Source of the DNA: PNOJ01 sp016706845
GTDB taxonomy: Bacteria > Krumholzibacteriota > Krumholzibacteriia > LZORAL124-64-63
Direction of reading: 5' to 3'
Length of the DNA stretch: 64,000 nucleotides
NCBI GenBank assembly: GCA_016706845.1
Contig: JADJIV010000014.1
Coordinates: 1-64,000 of the forward strand
The notes below the pieces were generated by a model. That model saw nothing but the letters and a program-made list of their open reading frames with translations, was not told the origin of the DNA and made no database searches. Position numbers and translations under genes: made by a program. Shown here piece by piece: positions 10,054 to 19,659 of this stretch (position 1 is the stretch's first letter; each line of letters begins with the position of its first letter).

Positions 10054-11848
10054 ATGTTCCAGCTTCTGCGGTCCCGGGCGAAGTTCTTCTACTGGATCAT
10101 CGCCATCAGCTTCATCCTCTTCACCTTCGTGGTGTGGGGCGCCCAGTGCAACGACACCAACATGGGCGGCGGCTCCACGCCCCAGGTGCTGGGCAAGATC
10201 AACGGCGAGAAGATCTCCGTCACCGAGTGGGACGACGCGTACCGCGGGTACCTGGCCCAGATGCGCCAGCAGTACGGCGGCGCCGCGCTGACCGCGAACC
10301 AGGAGGCCGTCGCCGCGGAGACCGTCTGGCAGTCGCTGCTGCGCTTCAAGCTCGCCAACCTGGAGATCGAGGAGCGCGGCCTCGGGCTCAGCGACAAGGC
10401 GCTCGAGGACCTCATCTGGAACGACCCGCCGCTGGAGCTGCGCGCCCAGTTCACCGACAGCACGGGCGTGTTCAACCAGGCCGCCTACCGCGGGGCCCTC
10501 GAGGATCCGAACTTCAACCTCGACGGCCTGCGCAACTACCTGCGCACGGCGATCCCGCAGCAGCGGCTGATGACGGCCCTCGCCACCGACGCCACCGTCA
10601 GCGAGTCGGAGCTGCGCGAGGAATTCACGCGCCAGACCGGGCGCGCCGTCGCCGAGTACGTGGGCGTCACGCTGAGCGACCTGACGCTGGCCGTCCAGCC
10701 CACCGACGCGGAGATCGCGGCCTACTACGCCGCCCACCCCGACGAGTTCGAGGAGCCCAAGCGGGTGAACGTCCAGCTCGTGCAGCTGCCGATCGCGCCC
10801 AGCGCGGCGGACGACGCCGAAGTCCTGACCATGGCCGGCGAGGTGCGCCAGGAGATCCTCTCCGGCGAGATCGACTTCACCCGCGCGGCCGCCCTCTACT
10901 CCGAGGACGAGGGCTCGAAGGCCAACGGCGGCGACCTGGGCAGCTTCGACCGCACCCGCATGGTCCCGGAGTTCACCAACGCCGCGTTCGCCCTGCCCGT
11001 CGGCGAAATCAGCGCCCCGGTCAAGACGCAGTTCGGCTACCACCTGATCGAGGTGCTCGAGCGGCCGGCGGCGGACCAGGTCCGCGCCCGCCACATCCTG
11101 TTCAAGGTCACGCCCGGCGCCGACACCGCCGCCTCCCTCTACGAGAAGGCCGAGACCTTCCGCCAGAACGCCCTGGACAAGGGCTTCGCCTCGGCCGCGG
11201 CCGCGGCCGGGCTGGCCGTGCAGACGCCGCGCCCCTGCCGCGAGGGCCGCGACATCCCCGGCTACCAGAACACCGTGTCGGGCACGCAGTTCGCCTTCTC
11301 GTCGAAGTCCGGCGCCATCAGCCGCGTCCTGGGCGGCGAGGACTCCTACTACGTGGTTACGAACACCGGCATCCTGCCGGCCGGCCCCGCCCCCCTGGCC
11401 GACGTCCAGCCGCAGATCGTCGTGAAGGTGACCCGCGAGAAGAAGCTGGTCCTGGCGGACGCGAAGCTGACTCCCGCCGTGGCCGCCCTGAACTCCGGGC
11501 GCACGTTCGCCCAGGTCGCCGCCGACTTCGGCCTGACCCACGCCGTCACCGACACCTTCACCGCCACGGGCAACGTGAGCGGGATCGGCTACAACACGGA
11601 TTTCAACAAGGCGGCCTTCGCCAACCCGATCGGCTCGCTGGTGCCCCGGGTGGACACGAACCGCGGCCTGTACGCCCTGCGCGTGCTCTGGCGCACGGCC
11701 TTCGACGAGATGGGCTTCCTGGCGCAGCGACCGGCGCTCGAGCAGAGCGTGCTCGGCCCGCAAGCGCCAGGAGGTCATCGACGCCTGGTACACGGAGCGG
11801 CTGGAGAAGGCCAAGATCGAGGACAACCGCTCGGCGCTGTTGAACTGA
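10054..11848 (+). CDS. ppiD: PpiD/SurA-like membrane-anchored peptidyl-prolyl isomerase (frameshift near 3'end)
   Basis: Periplasmic folding chaperone anchored in the inner membrane, about 598 codons, close to E. coli PpiD (623). A short cytoplasmic N-terminus leads into one membrane helix (WIIAISFILFTFVVWGA, residues about 13-30). A SurA_N-like region follows, then a parvulin domain with FTRAAALYSEDEG, NGGDLGSFDR and KTQFGYHLIEV, then HILFKV-type sequence starting a second parvulin-like copy. The listed frame derails near 11752-11760; one extra base there restores the tail QEVIDAWYTERLEKAKIEDN and a stop at 11846-11848. Alternative: a SurA-like protein, but the uncleaved N-terminal helix favours PpiD. 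Confidence 0.85.
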
Positions 11849-11873
11849 CGTCCGCACCGCTGCCGACGACAAG

Positions 11874-11912
11874 AAGGGCCCCGGTCGCCGCTGCCAGGCG
11901 ACCGGGGCCCTT
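11874..11912. terminator. Strong hairpin between two convergent genes
   Basis: A perfect 16-base-pair stem (11874-11889 with 11897-11912) with a 7-base loop lies between the converging ppiD and the small HTH-like gene. The AA/TT ends of the stem give a short U run in both directions, so it can serve both genes. Confidence 0.8.
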
Positions 11913-11932
11913 CCGCGTGAGCGCCGCGGGAA

Positions 11933-12364
11933 TCAGCCGTCGTCGAAGGGATTGCGGGGCTTGCCGCGTTCGAACTTCAGCAGCCCCTCGCCCATCCCCT
12001 TGAGCTTCTCCTGCTGCTTGCGGTCGTGGTCGCCGTCCGCGAACAGGCGGCTCATCCGCTCCGCCTCTTCGCGCTTGCGCTGTTCGAATTCGGCCAGGGC
12101 CTCGCTCATGGCGCCGCCCTGCTCCTGGTCCAGCTGTTCGAGCCGCAGGTGGTCGCGGATCTCGAGGTGGTTCTCGTAGGCGCTGGACACCAGGTGCAGC
12201 ATGCCCAGCTCGTGCAGGGCCGACACCTTCAGGCGCAGGGCCTCCGGCGCCCAGCCCAGCAGCTCGGCGGTCTGCTCCGGCGTCGGCGAGCCGCCGTTGA
12301 GGTGGGACAGCACGCGGACGGCCGCCACCACCAGATGTCCTTCGTCGCGGGTCACGTGGGCCAC
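11933..12364 (-). CDS. Conserved hypothetical protein, HTH-like
   Basis: A 143-residue cytoplasmic protein of unknown function. The N-terminal half (VAAVRVLSHLNGG, TPEQTAELLGWAPEALRLK, HELGMLHLV) resembles a winged-helix fold. The C-terminal half is charged and probably helical (EQRKREEAERMSRLF), ending in GKPRNPFDDG. The GTG at 12364 was chosen because GGGAGG lies just upstream and the protein fold starts there; a longer frame upstream is Arg-rich and overlaps mrfB. It is the last gene of the long minus-strand run. It might be a small DNA-binding regulator, but no family is recognised. Confidence 0.65.
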   Translation of the reverse strand: MAHVTRDEGHLVVAAVRVLSHLNGGSPTPEQTAELLGWAPEALRLKVSALHELGMLHLVSSAYENHLEIRDHLRLEQLDQEQGGAMSEALAEFEQRKREEAERMSRLFADGDHDRKQQEKLKGMGEGLLKFERGKPRNPFDDG

Positions 12365-12446
12365 GGCATCCTCCCGTCCGGTTGTCCGCCGCCATGATGA
12401 CGCCGGCGCCCGCCCGGCGCAACCCCGCCGTCGCCGGCGGACGGGC

Positions 12447-13614
12447 TCAATCGCCGAGCCGGGCCCGCAGCCGCGCCGCGCGGTGCCCGTCGCCCAGCTC
12501 CAGCGCGTGCGCCAGCGCCCGGCGGGGGTCGCCCAGCCGGTGTTCGTAGAGGATCGCCGCCTCGAGGTGGGCCCACGGCGAGGGGCCGTGCCGATGCGCA
12601 CACTCCGCCAGCAGCGCGCCGACGCGCTCCCAGTCGCGCACCCGTTTGAGGATCCGGACGGCGTCCGCGTAGAAGCGCGGCGGCGCCTCCTGCCGCGCAG
12701 CGTCGGGCAGCGCGGCGACGATCCAGGCCGCGGCGGCGGTCCGGCCCTCCCCCGGCGCGACGGACCGTCGCTCGCAGAGACGCGCCAGGGACCAGGCGTC
12801 CTGCCAGGGCAACGACCGCGGCGTGGGCTGCTCGTCCAGCAGGCGCGAACGCGCGATGGCCGCGTCGAGGATCGCGGCCATGCCCTGCAGGTCCCAGAGG
12901 TTGTGCTCGCAGACCTCGCGCAGGGTCCCGGTCTCGCCGCGACGCACGAAGTTCCACCAGGCGGCCGGGATCAGATGGCCGGGGATGTCGTCCGCGCCGC
13001 GGTGGGTGCAGCCGGCTTCGGACCTCGACGGTCGCCTGGCGGCAGTCCGGCAGCCGGCGGCCCCAGAGACGGCGCGCGACCGGCAGGAGGTCCAGGCCGG
13101 CGAGGCCGTCCAGCAGGCCGCGCCGCCGGCACAGGATGCCGCGGGTGCGCAGCAGCGGCAGGTCGAAGGTCTGGCCGTTGTAGGTCACCACCACCGCGAA
13201 GCGGGCCGCGAGCTCCGCCAGGCTCCCGAGCAGCGCGTCCTCGGCCGACGGCGAGGTCAGCAGGTACTGGCGGACGCGCAGCCCGTCCCCGTCCCACCAG
13301 GCGGTCCCCACCAGGAAGGCCAGGGTGCCCGTGCCGCCGGACAGCCCGGTGGTCTCGGTGTCCAGCAGCAGGATGCCGCCGGCGGGGACGTCCGCCGGGA
13401 CCGGCGCGGTCAGGACCCGGGTCAACGGCGCGAGGGAGCCCGGCGGTGCGACCCGAACCAGGGCCGAGCGCAGGCAGACGGGGCCCGCAGCCGTCGCTTC
13501 CGTCGCGAAACCCAGGGCCGCCAGGGCCGCCTCGTCGGGCGGGTTCGGGGCGCGGTCGTCGTCGCGGGGCTTGTGCAGGGGCTCGAAGCGGGCCAGACGG
13601 CTGCGCAGGTCCAC
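12447..13614 (-). CDS. YprB/MrfB-like 3'-5' exonuclease with TPR-like tail (frameshift)
   Basis: RNase H-like exonuclease of the YprB family, about 388 codons. The DEDD-type first motif is clear (LLLDTETTGLSGGTGTLAF), followed by VVTYNGQTFDLPLLRTR and DLLPVARRLWG. After a frame change near 13018-13024 come HNLWDLQGMAAIL and an alpha-helical, TPR-like C-terminus. In Bacillus subtilis the YprB homologue MrfB is an exonuclease working with the helicase MrfA in mitomycin-damage repair. Here the GTG start sits one base after the stop of the helicase gene, so the pair is translationally linked. The frameshift is probably a sequence error. The nuclease role is inferred from family and neighbour. Confidence 0.8.
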
Positions 13615-13615
13615 G

Positions 13616-15889
13616 TCAACCCGCCGGCGAGGCCGCGGCCAGCAGGCGGCGGGCGCCCTCGCGCGCGGTCGCGCCGGCGTCGGCCGGCACGCCGACGCAG
13701 GCCGGGCAGCCGTGCCCGCAACCGCAGCGGTCGAGATGGCGCAGGGCCGCGGCGGTGATCTCGTCGAACTGCAGGAAGATGCGGCGGGCGTAGCCGACGC
13801 CGCCGGGGTAGGCATCGTAGAGGTGGAGGGTCGGCCGGTCGGTGAACGGCGACTTGACCATCGGCAGGGCGTGGATGTCCGAGGGGTCGGCCATGATGAA
13901 CGCCGGCGCGACGTGCCCGAGCAGGTGCGCCAGACCCTTCAGGGCGTCGCCCAGGTCCAGGCGGGACTCCGCGAGCCAGGCGTGCGCGTCCTCGGGCAGC
14001 TCCCACCAGAAGCTCGTGGTGTGCAGCTCCATCTCCGGCAGGTGCACGCGCCCGGCGCCCACGTTCTCGTGGGTGCCCAGCTTGATCTTCTTGTAGACCG
14101 TGACCTTGCTCACCAGCCCGATCTCCCCGAGCCCCTTGCGCCCGTACGGCGCGTCCGACGACTCGTCGTCGCTGAGCGTGCGCAGCTCGGTCTTGCGCTG
14201 GGCGTCGGTGTAGTAGTCGACCTGGACGGGCTTGACGTAGGCCTTGCGCCGCTCCCAGTCCAGCTTGTCGACGTGGTACTGCCGCCCGCCGTGGATGTAG
14301 ACCGCCTCGTCGTGGAGCATCTCCTGGGCCCCGAACAGGTCCATCTCGCCGATGACCAGGCCGCGGAGCTGGTCCGCGTCGATGATCACGACGTTCTCCG
14401 GCGCGGCGCTGCGCAGGCTGACGTCCTCGGCGGGGTACGTCTCGGCCATCCAGTGGTAGCGGGCGGCGTCGCGGTGCAGGATCCCCTGCTCGGCGAGGTA
14501 GTCCAGGATCTCGCCGACGTCGCGGCCGCCGAACTGCTCGCCCGCGTCGAAGGGCAGCTCGAAGGCCGCGCACTTGAGGTGGCTGACCAGGATCACGAGG
14601 TTGTCGGGATCGACGGCCGCGCTCTCGGGCGCGCGGGCGAAGAACCACTCCGGGTTGGCCACGACGTACTGGTCCAGGGGGCTGCTGGTGGCGACCAGCA
14701 CGGCCACCGACAGGTTCTGGCTGCGCCCGGCGCGGCCGGCCTGCTGCCAGGTGCTGGCCACCGTGCCGGCGTAGCCGCACATCACGCACACGTCCAGCCG
14801 CCCGATGTCGATGCCCAGCTCCAGGGCGTTGGTGCTGACGACCGCCCGCACCGTCCCGTCGCGCAGGCCCTGCTCGATGGCGCGCCGCTCGGTGGGCAGG
14901 TAGCCGCCGCGGTAGCCGCGCACCTCGCCGCTGCGGATGCCGGTGCGGCGGCCCGCCCGCGCCAGGTAGGTCAGCAGCAGCTCGACGCGCGTGCGGGAGC
15001 GGGCGAACACGATCATCTGGGCGTCGGCGGCCAGGAAGCGCTCGGCCAGCGCGCGGGTCTCCTTGACGGCCGAGCGGCGGATCCCGAGCTCGCGGTTGAC
15101 CACCGGCGGGTTGTAGAAGATGACGTGCTTCTCCCCCTGCGGCGCGCCGTTGTCGTCGATGACGCGCACCGGGCCGCCGGCCAGCTGGGCCGCCAGCTCG
15201 CCGGGGTTGGCGATGGTCGCCGAGCAGCCGATGAACAGCGGGTCGGCGCCGTAGAAGCGGGCGATGCGGCGCAGCCGGCGCAGCACGTTCGCCACGTGGC
15301 TGCCGAACACGCCGCGGTAGTGGTGCACCTCGTCCACGACCACGTAGCGCAGGTTCTCGAAGAGCTTGACCCACAGGGTGTGGTGCGGCAGGACGCCCTG
15401 GTGCAGCATGTCCGGGTTCGTGACCACGATGTGGCCGCTGCTGCGGATCGCGCGGCGGGCCGTCTCGGGCGTGTCGCCGTCGAAGGTGTAGGTCCGGATG
15501 TCGGCGCCGAGGTCGGTGATCACGCCGTGGACCTCGTGCATCTGGTCCTGGCTGAGCGCCTTGGTCGGGAAGAGGTAGAGGGCGCGGGCCTGCGGGTCGC
15601 GCAGGATCGTGTCCAGCACCGGCAGGTTGTAGCACATCGTCTTGCCGGAGGCCGTGGGCGTGACCACGACGAAGGGCTCGCCCGCGGCGGCGGCACGGAC
15701 GGCCTCGGCCTGGTGGGTGTAGAGGGCGGGGATGCCGCGCTCCCGCAGCGTCGCGACCAGGCGCGGGTGCAGGCTGTCGGGGAAGTCGGCGTACCGCGCG
15801 GCGCGCGGCGGCAGCACTTCCCACCGGGTGACGTTGTCCAGGAAGGTCGGATCGGCGCGGAGCCGGTCGAGCAGCTGCGCCAGGTTCAC
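13616..15889 (-). CDS. YprA/MrfA-like DEAD/H-box DNA helicase with C-terminal zinc domain
   Basis: Superfamily 2 helicase, 757 residues with an intact frame. Motifs in order: TPTASGKT (I), DEVHHYRG (II, DEVH), GCSATIAN (III), FARSRTRVELL (IV), STNALELGID (V) and QQAGRAGR (VI). The C-terminus has four clustered cysteines in CGCGHGCPACVG, the zinc site typical of the MrfA/DUF1998 family, after a YDAYPGGVGYARRIF segment also characteristic of it. The family member MrfA removes mitomycin adducts independently of UvrABC in B. subtilis. The start GTG at 15889 lies 73 bases after tatA. Adjacent mrfB-like exonuclease supports a two-protein repair unit. Confidence 0.88.
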   Translation of the reverse strand: MNLAQLLDRLRADPTFLDNVTRWEVLPPRAARYADFPDSLHPRLVATLRERGIPALYTHQAEAVRAAAAGEPFVVVTPTASGKTMCYNLPVLDTILRDPQARALYLFPTKALSQDQMHEVHGVITDLGADIRTYTFDGDTPETARRAIRSSGHIVVTNPDMLHQGVLPHHTLWVKLFENLRYVVVDEVHHYRGVFGSHVANVLRRLRRIARFYGADPLFIGCSATIANPGELAAQLAGGPVRVIDDNGAPQGEKHVIFYNPPVVNRELGIRRSAVKETRALAERFLAADAQMIVFARSRTRVELLLTYLARAGRRTGIRSGEVRGYRGGYLPTERRAIEQGLRDGTVRAVVSTNALELGIDIGRLDVCVMCGYAGTVASTWQQAGRAGRSQNLSVAVLVATSSPLDQYVVANPEWFFARAPESAAVDPDNLVILVSHLKCAAFELPFDAGEQFGGRDVGEILDYLAEQGILHRDAARYHWMAETYPAEDVSLRSAAPENVVIIDADQLRGLVIGEMDLFGAQEMLHDEAVYIHGGRQYHVDKLDWERRKAYVKPVQVDYYTDAQRKTELRTLSDDESSDAPYGRKGLGEIGLVSKVTVYKKIKLGTHENVGAGRVHLPEMELHTTSFWWELPEDAHAWLAESRLDLGDALKGLAHLLGHVAPAFIMADPSDIHALPMVKSPFTDRPTLHLYDAYPGGVGYARRIFLQFDEITAAALRHLDRCGCGHGCPACVGVPADAGATAREGARRLLAAASPAG

Positions 15890-15962
15890 GGCGTCCGCCG
15901 ATGCGTGCCGACTGCCGGTTGCCTCATCACGACGGTTGCCTCCGGAGCGCGGCCGCGGGCGG

Positions 15963-16232
15963 TCAGTTGTCCTTGGGCGACGCGGAGCCGCCGTTGCCGG
16001 CGTCGGCGCGGGGCGGCTCGCTGCGGGGCGTCTCCGCGCGGGCGACGTCGATCTCGCGCTTGACCTCGTCCTTGGCGTCCTGGGTGGCGCGACGGAACTT
16101 CTTGACCGAGGAGCCCAGCGCCTCGGCGATCTCGGGCAGGCGCTTGGGCCCGAAGACCATCAGGACGACGAACGCGATGATCAGCAGTTCGCCCCAGCCG
16201 ATGCCGCCGAAGACGGCGAGGAACGGTGCCAT
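15963..16232 (-). CDS. tatA: Sec-independent protein translocase TatA/E
   Basis: Pore-forming component of the twin-arginine translocase, 89 residues. It has the short N-terminal membrane helix (GWGELLIIAFVVLMVFG), the FGPKRLPEIAEALG hinge and amphipathic helix, and a hydrophilic tail. tatB/tatC are not in the window. It sits 18 bases downstream of the DUF4321 gene and shares its promoter. Confidence 0.92.
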   Translation of the reverse strand: MAPFLAVFGGIGWGELLIIAFVVLMVFGPKRLPEIAEALGSSVKKFRRATQDAKDEVKREIDVARAETPRSEPPRADAGNGGSASPKDN

Positions 16233-16250
16233 GTCCCACCCTCCGATCGG

Positions 16251-16514
16251 TCAGCGGTACCAGCGCAGCATCTGCGAGGCCACGAACACGCCGACCAGAC
16301 TCATGAAGTTGAAGTGAAGCTTGAAACCGAAGGAGATCTCCAGGATCACCAGGTCCCACTTGTTCAGCTCGGGTCCGAAATCGACCGAGCGCACGAACAG
16401 CTGGTGGGCCACCGAGCCCTCTTCCAGGAAGAGGCCGATGATCTCGCTGAAGATGGCGCCGATCAAGATACCCAGGAACAGGGTGAGCAGCACCGTTCCC
16501 ATCGACTTGCGCAT
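16251..16514 (-). CDS. DUF4321 small membrane protein
   Basis: An 87-residue protein matching the DUF4321 pattern: N-terminal membrane helix (TVLLTLFLGILIGAIFSEI), a middle VRSVDFGPELNKWDL segment, FGFKLHFNF, and a second helix ending in MLRWYR. The function of the family is unknown. The ATG at 16514 is chosen over an upstream in-frame start because it begins MRKSMG and lies after the promoter at 16561-16589. It is co-transcribed with tatA and the helicase/exonuclease pair. Confidence 0.75.
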   Translation of the reverse strand: MRKSMGTVLLTLFLGILIGAIFSEIIGLFLEEGSVAHQLFVRSVDFGPELNKWDLVILEISFGFKLHFNFMSLVGVFVASQMLRWYR

Positions 16515-16560
16515 CCGTGCCCTCCCCTGGCCCGATCCGATGCCCGCCGGCGTGGGGTGC

Positions 16561-16589
16561 AATATACCCCGTCCCCCCCGCGAAACCAA
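16561..16589 (-). promoter_or_regulatory. Internal promoter for DUF4321-tatA-mrfAB genes
   Basis: TTGGTT and TATATT are 17 bases apart on the minus strand in the 100-base gap after the HIT gene. It would let the repair genes be expressed separately from the long upstream operon. Confidence 0.5.
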
Positions 16590-16614
16590 TGGGGAATCGC
16601 GGCGCGCGGCCGGC

Positions 16615-17118
16615 CTAGAGCCCCGTGCCGGCCAGCGCCCGCGCCAGGGCCGGCCGCAGGCCGGCGTAGGTCTGGTCGAGGGTCTCGGGGATCACGCGCG
16701 CGTCCCCGATGACGGTCATGAAGTTGGTGTCCGCCCGCCAGCGCGGCAGCAGGTGGACGTGGAAGTGACCGGGGATGCCCGCGCCCGCGGCCGCGCCGCC
16801 GTTGTAGCCGGCGTTGACGCCGTGGGGCCGGTAGACCTCGCGCACCGCCTGCTCCGCGGCCGCGAGCAGCCGCGCCAGGTCGGTCACCGCCTCCGGCGCG
16901 CAGGCGGTCAGCCCGCCGACGTGCTCGTTGCACACCAGCAGCAGGTGGCCGCCGTTGTAGGGGTAGCGGTTGAGGATCGCGAACCAGTGGCGGGAGCGGT
17001 GCAGGATGTACTCCTGCTCGTCGCCGCCGTCCCGGCAGGCGCAGAACACGCACTCCGGCCCCCGCCGTTCGCCGTCGCGGACGTAGTCCAGTCGCCAGGG
17101 TGTGTACAGGCGATCCAT
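16615..17118 (-). CDS. HIT-domain protein
   Basis: Histidine-triad nucleotide-binding protein of 167 residues. The active-site triad is visible in GHFHVHLLPRW, preceded by NRYPYNGGHLLLV and NAGYNGGAAAGAG. N-terminal CVFC and the PWRLDYVRD opening resemble the AP4A-phosphorylase-like HIT branch found widely in bacteria, which hydrolyses or phosphorolyses dinucleoside polyphosphates. The exact substrate cannot be told. It lies 15 bases after the GlmU-like gene in the same operon. Confidence 0.85.
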   Translation of the reverse strand: MDRLYTPWRLDYVRDGERRGPECVFCACRDGGDEQEYILHRSRHWFAILNRYPYNGGHLLLVCNEHVGGLTACAPEAVTDLARLLAAAEQAVREVYRPHGVNAGYNGGAAAGAGIPGHFHVHLLPRWRADTNFMTVIGDARVIPETLDQTYAGLRPALARALAGTGL

Positions 17119-17133
17119 CGGCGCCCCTCCCGT

Positions 17134-17880
17134 TCAGCCGCGGCGGCGCAGCAGCGTCTCGGCCGCGGCCAGCTCGTCGACCGTGTTGATGCCGACCACC
17201 TCGTCGGGATCGTCGATGGCCACGGCCTGCACCGCGCGACCGTCCGCCACCAGGTGGGCGATCGTGTCGGTGAGGTAGTACTCGGACTGGTCGTTGTCCG
17301 CACGGAGCCTGGCGAGCGCGGCGATGAGGTCCGCGGTCCGGTAGCAGAAGACGCCCGTGTTGTACTCCCCGATCGCCAGCTCCGCGGGCGACGCGTCGCG
17401 GGCCTCCACGATGCGCTGCAGGCGGCCCGCCGCGTCCTTGACAATGCGGCCGTAGGCGCCGGCGTCCGCGACCACGCAGGTCAGCACCGAGGCGCTCGCC
17501 CCGGCCGCGACCGTCGCGTCGACCAGGCGGCGCAGCGTGGCCGGACGCAGCAGCGGCACGTCGCCGGCCAGGACCAGGGTCCAGCCGTCGGCGGCCAGGC
17601 CCGGCACGGCGACCTGCACGGCGTGGCCGGTGCCGAGCTGCGGCCGCTGCAGGGCGAAGGCCACGTCGGGCGCCCGGCAGGACTCCTCCACCAGTTCGGC
17701 CTCGTGGCCCACCACGACCACGGTGCGGGGCACGCCCGCGGCGCGCACCGCGCCCAGCACGTGGTCCAGCAGGGTGCGCCCGCCGATGCGGTGCAGAACC
17801 TTCGGCAGATCGGACTTCATGCGGGTGCCCTTGCCGGCGGCCAGGACGACGGCCTGCAGGGCGGGCGGGGCGTCGGTCAC
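17134..17880 (-). CDS. GlmU-like nucleotidyltransferase lacking the acetyltransferase domain
   Basis: Sugar-phosphate nucleotidyltransferase of 248 residues. It carries the GlmU N-terminal signature LAAGKGTRMKSDLPKVLH, the uridine-binding QLGTGHAV, LAGDVPLL and YGRIVKD, EYNTG and the SEYYLTD segment. Full GlmU is about 450 residues with a left-handed beta-helix acetyltransferase half; that half is absent and the stop overlaps nothing downstream, so the gene is a single-domain enzyme by design. It probably makes UDP-GlcNAc from GlcNAc-1-phosphate, with acetylation done elsewhere. Overlaps panC by 4 bases. Confidence 0.82.
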   Translation of the reverse strand: MTDAPPALQAVVLAAGKGTRMKSDLPKVLHRIGGRTLLDHVLGAVRAAGVPRTVVVVGHEAELVEESCRAPDVAFALQRPQLGTGHAVQVAVPGLAADGWTLVLAGDVPLLRPATLRRLVDATVAAGASASVLTCVVADAGAYGRIVKDAAGRLQRIVEARDASPAELAIGEYNTGVFCYRTADLIAALARLRADNDQSEYYLTDTIAHLVADGRAVQAVAIDDPDEVVGINTVDELAAAETLLRRRG

Positions 17881-18757
17881 GGTTGTCCTCCTTCGAGCAG
17901 GGCGGCCGCGCGCACCTCGCGCGGTCCGACGTCCAGGACCAGGTTGTCGATGAGGCGCGCCGGCCCGACGCGGGCCGCGATCGCGAGCAGCAGCCGGCCC
18001 TCGGCCCGCTGCGGGCGGTCGAGATCAGGCACGCGCCGGACTTCGGCGTATTCCACGACATCGGCGTCGGCGAGGTGCAGGGCCAGCAGGTCCTCGAGCG
18101 CGGCGACGGCGCGCTCGCCCGCCTCCAGCTCGCGCCGCGCCGCCTGCAGGGCCCGCGAGAGGCATGTTGCGCGCCGGCGGTCGTCGCCTTCCAGGTAGCG
18201 GTTGCGCGAAGACATGGCCAGGCCGTCGGGCTCGCGCAGGGTGGGCGCGTCGACGAGGCGCACCGGCAGCGCGAGGTCGCGCACGACCTCGTCCAGGACC
18301 AGGCACTGCTGGGCGTCCTTGCGTCCGAACACCGCCACGGCGGGTCCGACCAGGTTCAGCAGCTTCACGACCACCGTCGCGACGCCGCGGAAGTGCCCGG
18401 GCCGGCGCGCACCGCAGAGGACGGCCGCCCGCGGACCGGGTTCGACGGCCGTGCCGTCGGGTCCCGCGTACATCTGCGACACCTGGGGCGCGAAGACGGC
18501 GGCGGGCGCCAGCGGGCGCAGCAGGTCCAGGTCGCGCTCCAGGTCGCGGGGGTAGCGCCCGAAGTCCTCGCCCGGCGCGAACTGGGTCGGGTTGACGAAG
18601 ATCGACACCACGACCGGCCCGAGCTCGGCGGCCTTCTCGACCAGGGACAGGTGGCCCGCGTGCAGCGCGCCCATGGTGGGCACCAGCACCAGCCGGCCGC
18701 CGGATCTCAGGGGAGCGAGCCGCGCGAGGTCGGCCCCGGGTGTGCAGGGAGTTCCAC
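17877..18757 (-). CDS. panC: Pantothenate synthetase (frameshift near 5'end)
   Basis: Joins pantoate and beta-alanine with ATP to give pantothenate. Signatures: LVPTMGALHAGHLSLV, SIFVNPTQFAPGEDFGRYPR, FGRKDAQQ and AMSSRNRYL. The usual N-terminus (ADLARLAPLRSGGRLVLV) is in frame upstream, but the natural GTG start at 18757, five bases after the panB stop, is in another frame; the break is at the GGCCCCGGG run at 18733-18740. I take this as an indel error; without it translation would have to begin at an internal GTG near 18689. panB and panC are adjacent, as in many bacteria. Confidence 0.9.
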
Positions 18758-18761
18758 GCCG

Positions 18762-19634
18762 TCAGCCTTCCCCGTTGTCGCGAGCCGGCTCGGGATCCGT
18801 TTGGGGCACGTCATGGAACTCTTGCGGCTCGTCGTGGAAGCAGTGTTCGGGAGCCGGGAAGACACCGCCGCGCACCTCCTCGGCGTAGCGCCGCAGGGCG
18901 GTCGTGGCCGCGTCGCCCAGGTCGGCGTAGGCCTTGACGAAGCGCGGGCGGCGACCCCGGTACAGCCCGAGCAGGTCGTGGAAGACCAGGATCTGGCCGT
19001 CGCAGCCGGGACCCGCGCCGATGCCGATGGTCGGGATCCCGACGGCGGCGGTGACGCGCGCGGCCAGCTCCGCCGGGATGCACTCCAGGACCATGGCGAA
19101 GCAGCCGGCCTGCTCCAGGAACGCGGCCTCGTCCAGCAGGCGGGCGGCGGCGTCCTTCCCGCGACCCTGCACCCGGAAGCCCCCGAAGCGGTGCACGGAC
19201 TGCGGCGTGAGCCCGAGGTGGCCCATGACCGGGATCTCCGCCGCCAGCAGCGCCGCCAGGATCGCGCCGCGGCTGCGTCCGCCCTCGATCTTGACCGCCG
19301 TGGCGCCGCCGTCCTTCACCAGGCGGATCGCGTGGCGGACCGTGTCGTCGGGCGAAACGTGGAAGCTGCCGTAGGGCATGTCGGCGATCACCGGCACGCC
19401 GGGGCGCGCGCGCACGACCGCCGCGGTGTGGTGCACCATGTCGTCGATGGTCACCGGCAGCGTGGTCTCGTGGCCCAGCACGACCATGCCCAGGGAGTCG
19501 CCCACCAGCAGCGCGTCGATCCCGGCCTCGCGGGCGATCTGCGCCGAGGCGAGGTCGTAGGCCGTGACCATGACGATCCGCTCCCCCGCGCGCTTGCGGG
19601 CGGCGAAGACCTCGAGGTTCGGCTGCGGCTCCAT
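18762..19634 (-). CDS. panB: 3-methyl-2-oxobutanoate hydroxymethyltransferase
   Basis: Ketopantoate hydroxymethyltransferase, 290 residues, the first committed step to pantothenate. Family features: MVTAYDLASAQIAREAGID, LLVGDSLGMVVLGH, IADMPYGSF, AVKIEGG, PVMGHLGLTPQS and GIGAGPGCDGQILVFHD. The C-terminus has an extra acidic tail of about 25 residues beyond the core. The ATG at 19634 follows the deoxynucleoside kinase gene by 25 bases. Confidence 0.96.
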   Translation of the reverse strand: MEPQPNLEVFAARKRAGERIVMVTAYDLASAQIAREAGIDALLVGDSLGMVVLGHETTLPVTIDDMVHHTAAVVRARPGVPVIADMPYGSFHVSPDDTVRHAIRLVKDGGATAVKIEGGRSRGAILAALLAAEIPVMGHLGLTPQSVHRFGGFRVQGRGKDAAARLLDEAAFLEQAGCFAMVLECIPAELAARVTAAVGIPTIGIGAGPGCDGQILVFHDLLGLYRGRRPRFVKAYADLGDAATTALRRYAEEVRGGVFPAPEHCFHDEPQEFHDVPQTDPEPARDNGEG

Positions 19635-19659
19635 GGCGGCTCCCGTGGTGGCGAAAAGG

